From: Parabacteroides sp. PM6-13
Lineage (GTDB): Bacteria; Bacteroidota; Bacteroidia; Bacteroidales; Tannerellaceae
Length of the DNA: 64,000 bases
Assembly (NCBI RefSeq): GCF_029892605.1
Contig: NZ_JARXWF010000002.1
Span: 62,001 to 126,000, forward strand
Reading direction: 5' to 3'
A program made the translations under genes and the position numbers. Of this stretch, positions 1 to 8,537 are shown in pieces. Position 1 is the stretch's first letter; the number at the start of each line of letters is the position of its first letter. Under the pieces are notes generated by a model. It was not told the origin of the DNA and searched no databases. It saw only the letters and a program-made list of their open reading frames with translations.

Positions 1-360
1 TTGACCGGGAAAGTGATCGGTGCTGCGATGGAGGTGCACCGGACATTAGGAAACGGCTTCCAGGAGGTGATCTACCAACGCGCTTTAGCGGTGGAACTGG
101 ATCTGTTGGGAGTAAAATATGAAAGAGAAAAAGAAATGCATCTGTTCTACAAAGAACATAATATAGGCACAAGAAGAGTAGACTTCTTTATTGAAAATGA
201 AATTATGGTTGAATTAAAAGCTATAACAGCATTGGAGGCGGTACACCTGGCGCAGGCGAAAAATTATTTGGAAGCTTATAATATTAAATTGGGACTACTC
301 ATAAACTTTGGAGCCCCTTCTTTGCAGTTCAAACGAATTATAAACAAATATCTAAAATAA
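1..360 (+). CDS. GxxExxY family protein, 5' end probably cut by the window
   Basis: The 119 residues match the GxxExxY family (PD-(D/E)XK nuclease-like, PF13366). The hallmark appears early as GNGFQEVIY, and a nuclease-like core VDFFIENEIMVELKA follows at about residues 60-75. The open frame begins at base 1 with TTG. Family members normally carry about 8-10 more residues before the first conserved Gly, so the true start probably lies outside the window. The biochemical role of the family is not established. In Bacteroidetes these genes often sit beside short degenerate repeats, and one follows here at 383-452. The gene lies 7 bp upstream of an unrelated LolA-like gene, which suggests it is an inserted unit (inference). 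Confidence 0.8.
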   Translation: MTGKVIGAAMEVHRTLGNGFQEVIYQRALAVELDLLGVKYEREKEMHLFYKEHNIGTRRVDFFIENEIMVELKAITALEAVHLAQAKNYLEAYNIKLGLLINFGAPSLQFKRIINKYLK

Positions 361-367
361 TCGAGCC

Positions 368-1177
368 ATGAAAAGAATAAACAATCTGATAAATCAATCA
401 AATCAGCCCAATCTCATCCGGAAAATCCATAAATCAGCGAAATCCCGGTTCAAGACGATTTTGTTTGTCCTCAGCGTAATCACAGTTCAGGCATTCCCCC
501 AGTCCCCCACCCAAATCCTGGATGCTGTAGATAAGAACCTGTCGGCGGATTCGCGGGTGGTGGAGTCGACGATGGTGGTGCATGGGAAACGCAATAACCG
601 CACGATGACCTCTAAAAGCTATACGGAAGGGACGGTGAAGTCGTTCTCCGAATACCTGTCGCCGGCGCGGGATAAGGGCACGAAGATGTTGAAACTCGAG
701 AAGGAGCTCTGGCTCTACTCGCCTTCGACCGACCGCACGATCCTGATATCGGGACATATGTTGCGGCAATCGGTGATGGGCTCCGACCTCTCGTATGAAG
801 ATGTGATGGACGACCGCAAGCTGACCGAGACATACAACGCAGAACTATCCGGCCAGGAGGAGGTCGATGGGCGTCCCTGCTGGGTGTTGTCGTTGAAGGC
901 GAAGGTCGACGACGTAGCCTACGACGCCCAGAAGATATGGATCGACCAGGAGCGCCTGGTGCCTCTCCGGCAGGAATTGTATGCCAAGAGCGGGCAGATG
1001 CTCAAGCGAATCCTCCTGAGCGATGTGCGACAGATCGACGGACGTTGGTTCCCCATGAAGATGAACTATAAGGATGTGTTGAAAGAGGGGGACGGAACCG
1101 ACTATATCATTACCAACATAGAATTTAATAAACCCATTCCTGCCTATATATTCAGTAAGGCGGGACTAAAACAATAG
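368..1177 (+). CDS. outer membrane lipoprotein-sorting protein (LolA-like)
   Basis: 269 residues resembling the LolA-like family PF17131. The mature part begins near residue 46 after a hydrophobic stretch (ILFVLSVITVQAFPQ) and carries the family landmarks DKGTKMLKLEKELWLYSP, MLRQSVMGSDLSYEDVM and a C-terminal GRWFPMKMNYKD. It is predicted to be a periplasmic beta-fold protein that handles lipid or lipoprotein. The family is usually encoded beside an RND or ABC exporter and a TetR regulator; here TetR and a barrel follow, but no transporter is visible. The 28-residue polar leader before the signal sequence is encoded by a degenerate 9-bp repeat (383-452), which is unusual. No better start codon is seen. 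Confidence 0.8.
   Translation: MKRINNLINQSNQPNLIRKIHKSAKSRFKTILFVLSVITVQAFPQSPTQILDAVDKNLSADSRVVESTMVVHGKRNNRTMTSKSYTEGTVKSFSEYLSPARDKGTKMLKLEKELWLYSPSTDRTILISGHMLRQSVMGSDLSYEDVMDDRKLTETYNAELSGQEEVDGRPCWVLSLKAKVDDVAYDAQKIWIDQERLVPLRQELYAKSGQMLKRILLSDVRQIDGRWFPMKMNYKDVLKEGDGTDYIITNIEFNKPIPAYIFSKAGLKQ
383..452. repeat. degenerate 9-bp repeat within the LolA-like leader
   Basis: About seven imperfect units of the form AATCnGnnn (for example AATCTGATA, AATCAATCA, AATCAGCCC) follow the GxxExxY gene. They are translated as the N-terminal leader of the next gene. The period is irregular toward the 3' end. The repeat looks like intergenic repeat DNA that now supplies coding sequence. Confidence 0.6.
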
Positions 1178-1184
1178 TTATAAT

Positions 1185-1766
1185 ATGGCTGGAAAACGAG
1201 CTCATAAGCGAGAAGATCTCATCCGTGCCGGATGGCGGATGATGCAGAAATATGGCATCCGGCGTGTGACCATAGAGGAGATCTGTAAGGAGGCCGGGAG
1301 TTCCAAAATGACCTTCTACAAATATTTCGACAATAAGATGGATCTGATCAAGAATATGCTCTGGTTCTACGCAGATGAAAACCTGCGGGAGTTTCGCGAA
1401 ACCATGGCGATGGATCTCTCTTTCAACCAGAAGATGGAGCGAACGATCTACCTGAAACTGGACAAATCCAAGGAGATCAGTGCCGACTTTGTACGCGATA
1501 TCTATCAGTCGGATGACGCAGAGATGCGATCGTTTATAGAGAGCTTTTATGCCGACTCCATACAGATGGGGGTGAAAGAACTCACCATCGCCCAGGAACG
1601 GGGAGAGATGCGCTCCGATTTCAATCCTGTCTTACTGATGGTGATCTTCGACGCGTTGAAATCAATGATCTCCGATGAGCGTTTATTGAACGCCTACCCC
1701 AATACGCGTGCGATGATCGAAGATATTTCCCGCTTCTTTGTGTACGGTGTTTCCAATTATGAATAG
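1185..1766 (+). CDS. TetR/AcrR family transcriptional regulator
   Basis: 193 residues. An N-terminal TetR helix-turn-helix spans residues 8-55 (RAGWRMMQKYGIRRVTIEEICKEAG, then SSKMTFYKYFDNKMDLIKNML). An all-helical ligand-sensing and dimerisation domain follows and is not conserved enough to name a ligand. The gene starts 8 bp after the LolA-like gene and ends 4 bp before a barrel gene, so the three look co-transcribed. A local role as repressor of this envelope operon is inferred from position only. Confidence 0.9.
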   Translation: MAGKRAHKREDLIRAGWRMMQKYGIRRVTIEEICKEAGSSKMTFYKYFDNKMDLIKNMLWFYADENLREFRETMAMDLSFNQKMERTIYLKLDKSKEISADFVRDIYQSDDAEMRSFIESFYADSIQMGVKELTIAQERGEMRSDFNPVLLMVIFDALKSMISDERLLNAYPNTRAMIEDISRFFVYGVSNYE

Positions 1767-1769
1767 GCC

Positions 1770-2912
1770 ATGAAACGCGGGTGTTTGTTGCTTCTCGGAT
1801 GGCTGTTGTCGACCTGCTTGCTGTCGGCACAGAAGAGTTCGTTTCGTTACAGCGGACAACTCTCCGAATGGGGACTGTATGCCCCTGATTATGCTTCGGA
1901 TGTGTGGCTGGGTGGACGCTATCTGCCCCAGCTCAACGGACAGTATCGCCTGGATGAAGAGCGCCTGTTCGATGTGGAGCTCTCAGCCAATCTGTTTGGT
2001 GATATGTCGTTGCGCTTCGATAAAGATCGGATGACGGGCGATATCAAACCCTATCGTGCCTGGGCACGCTATTCCACCTCCCAACTGGAGATCCGTGCCG
2101 GTCTGCAGAAGATCAATTTTGGCTCCGCCATGATGTTTCGTCCGCTGATGTGGTTCGATAAGATGGATCCGCGCGATCCGCTGCAACTGACCGACGGGGT
2201 GTGGGCAGGTCTCTTCCGTTATTATTTTTTGAATAATGCCAACCTTTGGTTTTGGGTCTTGATGGGCAATAAGGATATCAAGGGTTGGGAGTCTGTTCCA
2301 ACGAACAGGAAGCAGCCCGAGGCCGGAGGGCGTTTTCAATGGCCGGTCTCACAAGGCGAGATGGCCGTTTCGTATCATTACCGACCGGTCGACTTTGGAG
2401 CCAGCTCCACGTATAGTTCTCTTCTTTCCGACCGCTCGGTGGCGGAGCATCGCATCGGGTTCGACACGAAACTCAACTTGACTGTCGGCCTTTGGCTCGA
2501 AGCCTCCTGGACACATCTGTCGAAAGAGGCCGGTGCCATGACTAACCAGACATTGATCACGCTCGGAACCGATTACACCTTTCCCTGGGGAAACGGCCTG
2601 ACCGCCACTCTTGAACAGGTGGTTTTCGATGGAAGCCGCCAGGCTTTCTCTTTCGATAATACCGCTACTTTCTCCGGTTTGTCCCTCTCCTACCCGATCG
2701 GTATTTTTGACAACCTGCAAGGCATGGTCTATGTTGACTGGGAAAACCACGAAGCCTATAACTTCCTGAACTGGCAACGCCAGTATAATTCGCTCACCTT
2801 CTACCTTATGGCCTATTGGAACCCGGTGCGTTTCAGCATTCCCGGCATGACCGCTGCCGATAATCGCTTTATGGGCAAGGGGGTGCAACTGATGGTGGTC
2901 TGGAATCATTGA
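1770..2912 (+). CDS. putative outer-membrane beta-barrel protein
   Basis: 380 residues with a signal peptide (MKRGCLLLLGWLLSTCLLSAQ). Alternating hydrophobic/aromatic strands continue to the C-terminus, which ends in a barrel-like aromatic strand (GVQLMVVWNH). Features such as LRFDKDRMTGDIKPYRAWAR and WLEASWTHLSKEAG fit a porin-like barrel, and no catalytic motif is visible. It is the last gene of the LolA-like/TetR/barrel unit. It could be the outer-membrane partner of an export system whose inner-membrane pump lies outside the window. The family name is uncertain. Confidence 0.65.
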   Translation: MKRGCLLLLGWLLSTCLLSAQKSSFRYSGQLSEWGLYAPDYASDVWLGGRYLPQLNGQYRLDEERLFDVELSANLFGDMSLRFDKDRMTGDIKPYRAWARYSTSQLEIRAGLQKINFGSAMMFRPLMWFDKMDPRDPLQLTDGVWAGLFRYYFLNNANLWFWVLMGNKDIKGWESVPTNRKQPEAGGRFQWPVSQGEMAVSYHYRPVDFGASSTYSSLLSDRSVAEHRIGFDTKLNLTVGLWLEASWTHLSKEAGAMTNQTLITLGTDYTFPWGNGLTATLEQVVFDGSRQAFSFDNTATFSGLSLSYPIGIFDNLQGMVYVDWENHEAYNFLNWQRQYNSLTFYLMAYWNPVRFSIPGMTAADNRFMGKGVQLMVVWNH

Positions 2913-3140
2913 CGCACACTTCCGGTTGATAGTTCATGCCTCCTTCGGGGAAAGAGCTGAACGGTTGCGTTTTAAAAGACAGTTATTCTCCGGAAAGCCC
3001 CAAAAGGGAATTCCATCCAACAACTACTTTTTTACGAAAAAGGTGTTTTTTGTGTCAATTTATAAAATTATTTCACATAAACTACACGAATGTCTTTATT
3101 TTATGCCTTTCTTTGTTAAAATTGTTAATAATCGTCTACT

Positions 3141-4994
3141 ATGGGAACCGAAAAAGTGAAGGATATACTCTTGAATGAATCATTCGTTTATTATCCGGTA
3201 GGAGTTGTTTTGTACGATGAGAAAGGGGATATCATAGCTATCAATAAAGCCATATCAACGAAATTCGGCATAAAGAACAAGTCGGAATTTATGATCTCTC
3301 ACTTGTTTCAGACAAAACTATTGACTGATTTGCAGAAAGAGCATTTGCGACGCGGAAGTACGATCAATGATATGTCTGTGGTCTCGCTGTCGATCACGCC
3401 CTCCCTCGACAGAGAAGGAGGGATCTTGGGCTACACGTTGATTCTGGCCGACTCCCCCAAGACGGAGGTTGTCAATCGACAAGAGCGCCAATTGCAGGAG
3501 TTATACAATATTTCCGAAAAAGTAGCCCAGGCGGTACCCGACACCATCCTGTTGATAAATAGAGAATTGCGCGTAGAGCGTATCATTGCTGTCGCCTCTG
3601 ATTCGCATATCACCCCGGATGTAATCAATTTCCGTATCGATGAATTTCCTGTCTACAACCTGACGGAAAGCCAAAAAGAGAGAATCCGTAATACGGCAGA
3701 GAACTGCTTTAATCACAAGCGGACATTCAAATTGAATCTGGACATGCCCTTCAAAGATGGTACGATCAAATATTATCAGATAAGGATTGTGCCTATCGAA
3801 GGGAAATACCTATTGGTTTACACACGTAACATCACCGAACAGGTGGAAACGGAGATCAAAAACCAGCACCTCACTGATCGCTTATCGGAAAGCCGCCACA
3901 TGATGGAATTGGCACTGCAGAATAGCAAGGTGGCTACCTATTGTTTCCATTTCGATCTCTACAATGGTTGCGACATGGTGAACTGCCGGAACTGCTTCCA
4001 GTTTCATGGGTCAGCCAATCAATTGCTGCTACGCAACAAATACACTTGCCGCACCTTGGCATCGCTGAAACATCCCGAAGACCGAACAGATTTCTTTTCA
4101 CTTTTCGAACATCTCAAGGAGAACCACCTGGAAGAGGGGAAGGTAAACTTCCGCCTAAAGAATGATGCCGGCGAATACCGCAACTACGAGGTGAGCGCGA
4201 AGGTACAAGAATATGATGAAAACAAGAACCCACGCGTGATTGTCGGGTTGATCATCGACGAGCAAGAGCGTGTCGAGCAGGAAGCCTCTCTGCTCCGGGC
4301 CAAAGAGGAGGCAGAAACTGCCGATCAGCTGAAGTCAACCTTCCTGGCCAATATGACGCATGAGATCCGCTCTCCGCTCCAGGCAATCGTGGGATTCTCG
4401 GATCTGTTGAGCACAGAGACCGATGAGAGTGTACGGGAAGAATACATGAACCTGATCAAGACAAACAACGAATTACTGGCCAACCTGATCAATGACATCC
4501 TGGACATCTCCAAGATCGAAGCGAATATGGTGACCTTCTCCTATATGGATATCCAACTGGCCGATTTCGTACGAGAGATCTATGCAACCATGAAATTACG
4601 GGTCACCTCTCCCAATATCATGCTCATACTCGATCCATGCGAAGAGATAACACTTCATACGGACAAGAACCGGCTCGCACAGGTGTTGATGAACCTAATC
4701 ACCAATGCCATCAAACATACCGACAAAGGAAGCATTCGTTTCGGATACGAGGTACAAGCCGAACAGGTTCGTTTCTACGTATCAGATACCGGAAAAGGAA
4801 TACCGAAAGAGCGGATCGAACAGATCTTCTCCCGCTTCGTTCAACTGAAAGGAGCCAAACAGGGGATCGGGCTCGGGCTGGCTATTTGCAAAGGATTGGT
4901 GGAGAAAATGGGTGGTGATATCAAAGCCTCCTCGGTGGAAGGCGAAGGCTCTGTGTTTGAGTTTACCCTACCATTCACCCCACCGGAAGCCTAA
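3141..4994 (+). CDS. PAS-domain sensor histidine kinase, soluble
   Basis: 617 residues with no transmembrane segment, so probably cytoplasmic. PAS-like sensor regions occupy roughly residues 10-110, 125-235 and 255-385. The HisKA dimerisation domain follows, with phospho-acceptor His407 in MTHEIRSPLQAIVGF. The HATPase domain has an N-box (NLITNAIKHT), a G1 box (DTGKGIP) and a G2 box (GIGLGLAICKGL). The third PAS region holds three cysteines, Cys277, Cys282 and Cys285, spaced C-x4-C-x2-C, which could bind metal or a redox group. No receiver domain or response regulator is adjacent. It converges with another kinase 16 bp away. Confidence 0.9.
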   Translation: MGTEKVKDILLNESFVYYPVGVVLYDEKGDIIAINKAISTKFGIKNKSEFMISHLFQTKLLTDLQKEHLRRGSTINDMSVVSLSITPSLDREGGILGYTLILADSPKTEVVNRQERQLQELYNISEKVAQAVPDTILLINRELRVERIIAVASDSHITPDVINFRIDEFPVYNLTESQKERIRNTAENCFNHKRTFKLNLDMPFKDGTIKYYQIRIVPIEGKYLLVYTRNITEQVETEIKNQHLTDRLSESRHMMELALQNSKVATYCFHFDLYNGCDMVNCRNCFQFHGSANQLLLRNKYTCRTLASLKHPEDRTDFFSLFEHLKENHLEEGKVNFRLKNDAGEYRNYEVSAKVQEYDENKNPRVIVGLIIDEQERVEQEASLLRAKEEAETADQLKSTFLANMTHEIRSPLQAIVGFSDLLSTETDESVREEYMNLIKTNNELLANLINDILDISKIEANMVTFSYMDIQLADFVREIYATMKLRVTSPNIMLILDPCEEITLHTDKNRLAQVLMNLITNAIKHTDKGSIRFGYEVQAEQVRFYVSDTGKGIPKERIEQIFSRFVQLKGAKQGIGLGLAICKGLVEKMGGDIKASSVEGEGSVFEFTLPFTPPEA

Positions 4995-5010
4995 CGTTTT
5001 CTCAATTTAT

Positions 5011-6288
5011 TCAAGAACATTTAGAGATCACTCTCTTTTCTTCCTGCGGGGGATAAAGGGGAGTGATTACTTTTTCTTTGAGAGGGAGGGTAAACCAGAA
5101 GGTAGAGCCTTTTCCCGAAAGCGAGTTCAATCCGATCTCTCCGTCGAGAGACTCGACAATACTTTTCGAGATAGAAAGTCCCAACCCTATACCCTGGCTG
5201 AAACTATCCAATTTCTTGAAGTGTTTGAAAATGTCTTTATGATGCTCGGGGGCTATGCCGATCCCGGTATCGGAAACGGAAACACGCACCTTATTGTCGA
5301 CGATCCGGTAAGAGAGCACGATACTGCCTGCCGAAGTAAACTTACAGGCGTTTTTGACAAAGTGGGCAATCACCTGCTTCACCCGATTCTCATCGGTCAG
5401 CAGGATAAGATCCGGATGCTGTTCCATATGAAACAGAAACGAAACATCCGGCGCGGTCTGATTGGCAAACTGCCGGAAGATATCCAGACAGATCTGTTTC
5501 AGGTTGACCTCTGTGTATTCATAATCTAATTCGCCGGACTCCATTTTGGAGAGATCCATCATATCCGCAATGATTTGCAGGAGCATATCATTATTTTTGT
5601 CTACGATACCCTGGTAATAAAGACGCTCTTCCAGGTTCTCCGTTTCGGCGATAATAGAAGAAAAACCAACAATCGCATTCAGGGGCGTACGGATCTCATG
5701 GCTGATATTGCTGATAAAGGCAGATTTCAAACGGTTGGCTTCCTGGGCATCCATAAGCTCTTTCTCTTTCCGCTCCAGGCTGATGCGTTGCTGGTAACGT
5801 TCCAGAACAATGGAGAATATATGGGCAATACGAGGCAGGTCTTTGAATTCTTCCTGTGTCCGACCGAGTCGGTTGCGTCGTGAGCTGAGACCGATAAAGC
5901 CTTTCACCTCATCATTGAAAAACAAAGGAGTTGCGATAAACGACTTCATACCATTGCTGCGCATCAGATGCAGATCGGACTCCTCGCCTGTCGGGATATC
6001 TTCCAGGTTTTTAACAAGCAGGTCATTACCGGCAGAGATATTTTTCATGGTCCACGACATATTCTCAAAAGAGAGGGAGGGTCTACTGGTGAGTCCCGCA
6101 TCCTCTTTCTCACGCATCATTTCATAAACACAATGCACCAACGCATTCTCTTCATCGAAAAAAGCAACATAAATCCAGTCGAGATCAAAATAATCGAGCA
6201 TAATTTGCATCGCTTTATCCATATTCTCTTTCTTATCTGACTGAAGAAGGAGCAGGTTGATCTCTGCGAAAAGCTGTTTTATATCCAC
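5011..6288 (-). CDS. GAF-domain sensor histidine kinase
   Basis: About 425 residues from the proposed GTG start. A GAF-like domain covers roughly residues 5-165 and contains TPLFFNDEVKGFIGLSS. HisKA follows, with the acceptor His in SNISHEIRTPLNAIVGF, then HATPase with NACKFTSAGSI, DTGIGIAPEH and GIGLGLSISKSI. There is no membrane segment or receiver. The frame is open to a TTG at 6327, but a TAnnTTTG promoter box at 6317-6324 lies inside that extension. The GTG at 6288 (VDIKQLFAEI) is therefore a better start. It converges with the PAS kinase, and the two may sense related cues (inference). Confidence 0.88.
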   Translation of the reverse strand: MDIKQLFAEINLLLLQSDKKENMDKAMQIMLDYFDLDWIYVAFFDEENALVHCVYEMMREKEDAGLTSRPSLSFENMSWTMKNISAGNDLLVKNLEDIPTGEESDLHLMRSNGMKSFIATPLFFNDEVKGFIGLSSRRNRLGRTQEEFKDLPRIAHIFSIVLERYQQRISLERKEKELMDAQEANRLKSAFISNISHEIRTPLNAIVGFSSIIAETENLEERLYYQGIVDKNNDMLLQIIADMMDLSKMESGELDYEYTEVNLKQICLDIFRQFANQTAPDVSFLFHMEQHPDLILLTDENRVKQVIAHFVKNACKFTSAGSIVLSYRIVDNKVRVSVSDTGIGIAPEHHKDIFKHFKKLDSFSQGIGLGLSISKSIVESLDGEIGLNSLSGKGSTFWFTLPLKEKVITPLYPPQEEKRVISKCS

Positions 6289-6316
6289 AATCTCTGTTTT
6301 TATTCCCTTACTGCTA

Positions 6317-6324
6317 CAAAAGTA
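6317..6324 (-). promoter_or_regulatory. -7 promoter element for the GAF kinase
   Basis: On the minus strand the bases read TACTTTTG, matching the Bacteroidetes -7 consensus TAnnTTTG. No clear -33 TTTG is seen at the usual spacing. Its position argues for a translation start downstream of 6317. Confidence 0.5.
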
Positions 6325-6488
6325 CAAACTTAGCCCAAAGGATACTTGTTAATACGAACTTTCTTTTTCTTTCGTTAGATGAAAAACAAAGGTTTCATCC
6401 TTACTTAAAACGATTCGATAGGAAAACAAATAACGCATCGTTTTGTTCGGTTAGCAAGCGTTCTCCCCTACTCTTTTCATTTTTTTTG

Positions 6489-6496
6489 TACCTTTG
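6489..6496 (+). promoter_or_regulatory. -7 promoter element for ddh
   Basis: TACCTTTG matches TAnnTTTG and lies 29 bp before the ddh start codon. The -33 element is weak. Confidence 0.55.
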
Positions 6497-6525
6497 CCTT
6501 TGATAGACAAACTAAAATCATTAAG

Positions 6526-7422
6526 ATGAAGAAAGTAAGAGCAGCCATCGTAGGGTATGGCAACATCGGAAAGTATGTATTGGAGGCGATTGAAGCGGCT
6601 CCCGATTTTGAAGTAGCAGGTGTGATCCGTCGTAATCCGGAAGATATTCCGGCAGAGTTAGAGAAATATACCGTAACCGATAATATTGATAACCTGAAAG
6701 AGGTAGACGTTGCCGTATTGGCAACTCCGACACGCAGCGTAGAGTCGTTTGCGAAAGAGATACTTGCCAAAGGCATTAACACTGTAGATAGTTATGATAT
6801 ACATGGTGGCATTGTCGATCTGCGCCGCTCATTAGACGCCGTAGCAAAGGCAAACAACACCGTAGCCGTCGTCTCCGCCGGATGGGATCCGGGAAGCGAC
6901 TCAGTGGTACGCGCCCTATTGGAAGCTATGGTTCCCAAAGGGGTGACCTATACCAACTTCGGCCCGGGTATGAGCATGGGACATACGGTGGCCACTAAAG
7001 CCATCGAAGGCGTGAAGGCGGCCTTAAGCATGACCATCCCGACCGGAACAGGCATTCACCGTCGCATGGTGTATATCGAAGTAAAAGAGGGATATGCCTT
7101 CGACGCCGTAGCGGCAGCTATCAAAGCGGATGATTATTTCGTACACGATGAGACCCATGTGATCGAAGTGCCTTGCGTCGACAATCTGTTGGATATGGGA
7201 CATGGCGTGAACCTGACACGCAAAGGCGTTTCGGGCAAGACACAAAATCAGTTGATCGAATTCGATATGAAGATCAACAATCCGGCACTGACCGCTCAGA
7301 TACTGATTTCAGTGGCACGTGCCAGCATGCGCCAACAGCCGGGTGCCTATACGATGATCGAACTGCCTGTGATCGATATGCTTTACGGCGACAGGGAAGA
7401 GCTGATAAAAAAATTGGTATAG
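6526..7422 (+). CDS. ddh: meso-diaminopimelate D-dehydrogenase
   Basis: 298 residues. The enzyme makes meso-diaminopimelate from tetrahydrodipicolinate in one NADPH-dependent step, giving lysine and a peptidoglycan precursor. The N-terminal Rossmann motif GYGNIG is at residues 10-15. Family motifs follow: VDSYDIHGGI, VVSAGWDPGSDS, NFGPGMSMGHTVA, GIHRRMVYIEV and VDNLLDMGHGV. The length matches the family. It is monocistronic with its own promoter, and a composite repeat follows immediately. Confidence 0.95.
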   Translation: MKKVRAAIVGYGNIGKYVLEAIEAAPDFEVAGVIRRNPEDIPAELEKYTVTDNIDNLKEVDVAVLATPTRSVESFAKEILAKGINTVDSYDIHGGIVDLRRSLDAVAKANNTVAVVSAGWDPGSDSVVRALLEAMVPKGVTYTNFGPGMSMGHTVATKAIEGVKAALSMTIPTGTGIHRRMVYIEVKEGYAFDAVAAAIKADDYFVHDETHVIEVPCVDNLLDMGHGVNLTRKGVSGKTQNQLIEFDMKINNPALTAQILISVARASMRQQPGAYTMIELPVIDMLYGDREELIKKLV

Positions 7423-7433
7423 CCAATTTTTTT

Positions 7434-7693
7434 AATTGATAATTGATAGTTGACAATTGATGATGGATAAGCAGCGTTACATAGCGGAGCATAAAGCGAT
7501 GATGAGTCATAACCCCGTAAGGGGTAAAACATGGATAACCCCGGGTGCAACCCGGGGTACAAACAACCTTCTTGCGGAACCCCGAAGTGGGTTCAACAGG
7601 CCAATAAATAGAACGATATAGTATATTTACCATAAAACAAACAGGGTATGATAGCATCTTTCCTTATCAATTGCCAATTATCAATTGTCAATT
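7434..7693. repeat. composite foldback element with REP-like hairpins
   Basis: The outer arms are 28 bp each (7434-7461 and 7666-7693) and are inverted copies agreeing at 25 of 28 positions. They are built from AATTGAT/AATTGTC units. Between them are GC-rich hairpins: ACCCCgtaaGGGGT near 7514, and AACCCCGGG / CCCGGGGT around 7537-7558, followed by a third CCCCGAAGTGGG-type stem near 7579. The right arm lies inside the predicted first codons of the downstream lgt gene. Confidence 0.75.
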
Positions 7694-8529
7694 TGTTCAT
7701 CACTTGGACCGCCAGTCCTGAGATATTCTCGATCGGCTCGCGTGGTATTCGCTGGTATGGGTTGGCTTTCGCCATAGGTTTTGCTGTAGGGTATATGATC
7801 GTGGCTCGGATGTGGAAAAACGAGAAACTGCCGCAACCCTGGATCGATTCCTTGCTTATCTATACGGTAGTCGGAACGATTGTCGGCTCACGCCTGGGTC
7901 ATTGTTTGTTTTACGCGCCGGGCTATTACTTAGCCAACCCGATCGAGATCCTAAAGGTATGGGAAGGCGGACTGGCCAGCCATGGCGGGGTATTGGGTAT
8001 TATTATCGCAATGTATTTCTATTCCCGGAGGGTGTCGCACAAAAGCATGCTCTGGGCTTTCGACAAACTGGTGGTGCCGACCGGACTGGTCGCTGCTATG
8101 ATCCGTTTAGGCAACCTGATGAACCATGAGATCTACGGCCATCCGACCGACCTGCCCTGGGGATTCCGGTTTATCGACAACCTACCGGCCTGGATGCAGG
8201 GGGCAGAACCGATATTCACTGCACCCAGCCATCCGACACAACTATACGAGGCACTCTGTTACTTGTTGACGTTTGCCCTTTGTATGTGGCTCTATTTCCG
8301 GAAAAATGCCTGGCATAAGGAGGGATTGATCTTTGGCTTATTCATGATCTGCATATTTGCTTCCCGCTTCTTTATTGAATTCCTGAAAAATAACCAGGAG
8401 ACCTTCGAAGAAAATATGACACTAAACATGGGGCAATGGTTGAGTATTCCATTTGTCCTGATGGGTATCTTCTTTGTGTGGCGCGCCTTGAAAAAAGGGA
8501 AAGAGCCGGAAGTGAAAACTAAAAAATAA
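7648..8529 (+). CDS. lgt: prolipoprotein diacylglyceryl transferase, copy 1
   Basis: 293 residues. Lgt transfers diacylglycerol from phosphatidylglycerol to the lipobox cysteine of prolipoproteins in the inner membrane. It has about seven membrane segments and the signature IRLGNLMNHEIYGHPTDLPWGF, with the conserved Arg at 153. The first about 16 residues (SFLINCQLSIVNL) are encoded by a foldback arm and have no counterpart in the paralogue. A TTG at 7693 aligns better with the paralogue start. Between the two N-terminal membrane blocks it has the short loop LKVWEGGLASHGG. It sits 8 bp before a second lgt. Confidence 0.93.
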   Translation: MIASFLINCQLSIVNLFITWTASPEIFSIGSRGIRWYGLAFAIGFAVGYMIVARMWKNEKLPQPWIDSLLIYTVVGTIVGSRLGHCLFYAPGYYLANPIEILKVWEGGLASHGGVLGIIIAMYFYSRRVSHKSMLWAFDKLVVPTGLVAAMIRLGNLMNHEIYGHPTDLPWGFRFIDNLPAWMQGAEPIFTAPSHPTQLYEALCYLLTFALCMWLYFRKNAWHKEGLIFGLFMICIFASRFFIEFLKNNQETFEENMTLNMGQWLSIPFVLMGIFFVWRALKKGKEPEVKTKK

Positions 8530-8537
8530 TCCACCCC

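Noticed and set aside
4912-5529. 205-codon frame across the kinase-kinase junction
   Set aside because: It overlaps the 3' ends of both kinases and lies antisense to the GAF kinase HATPase motifs.
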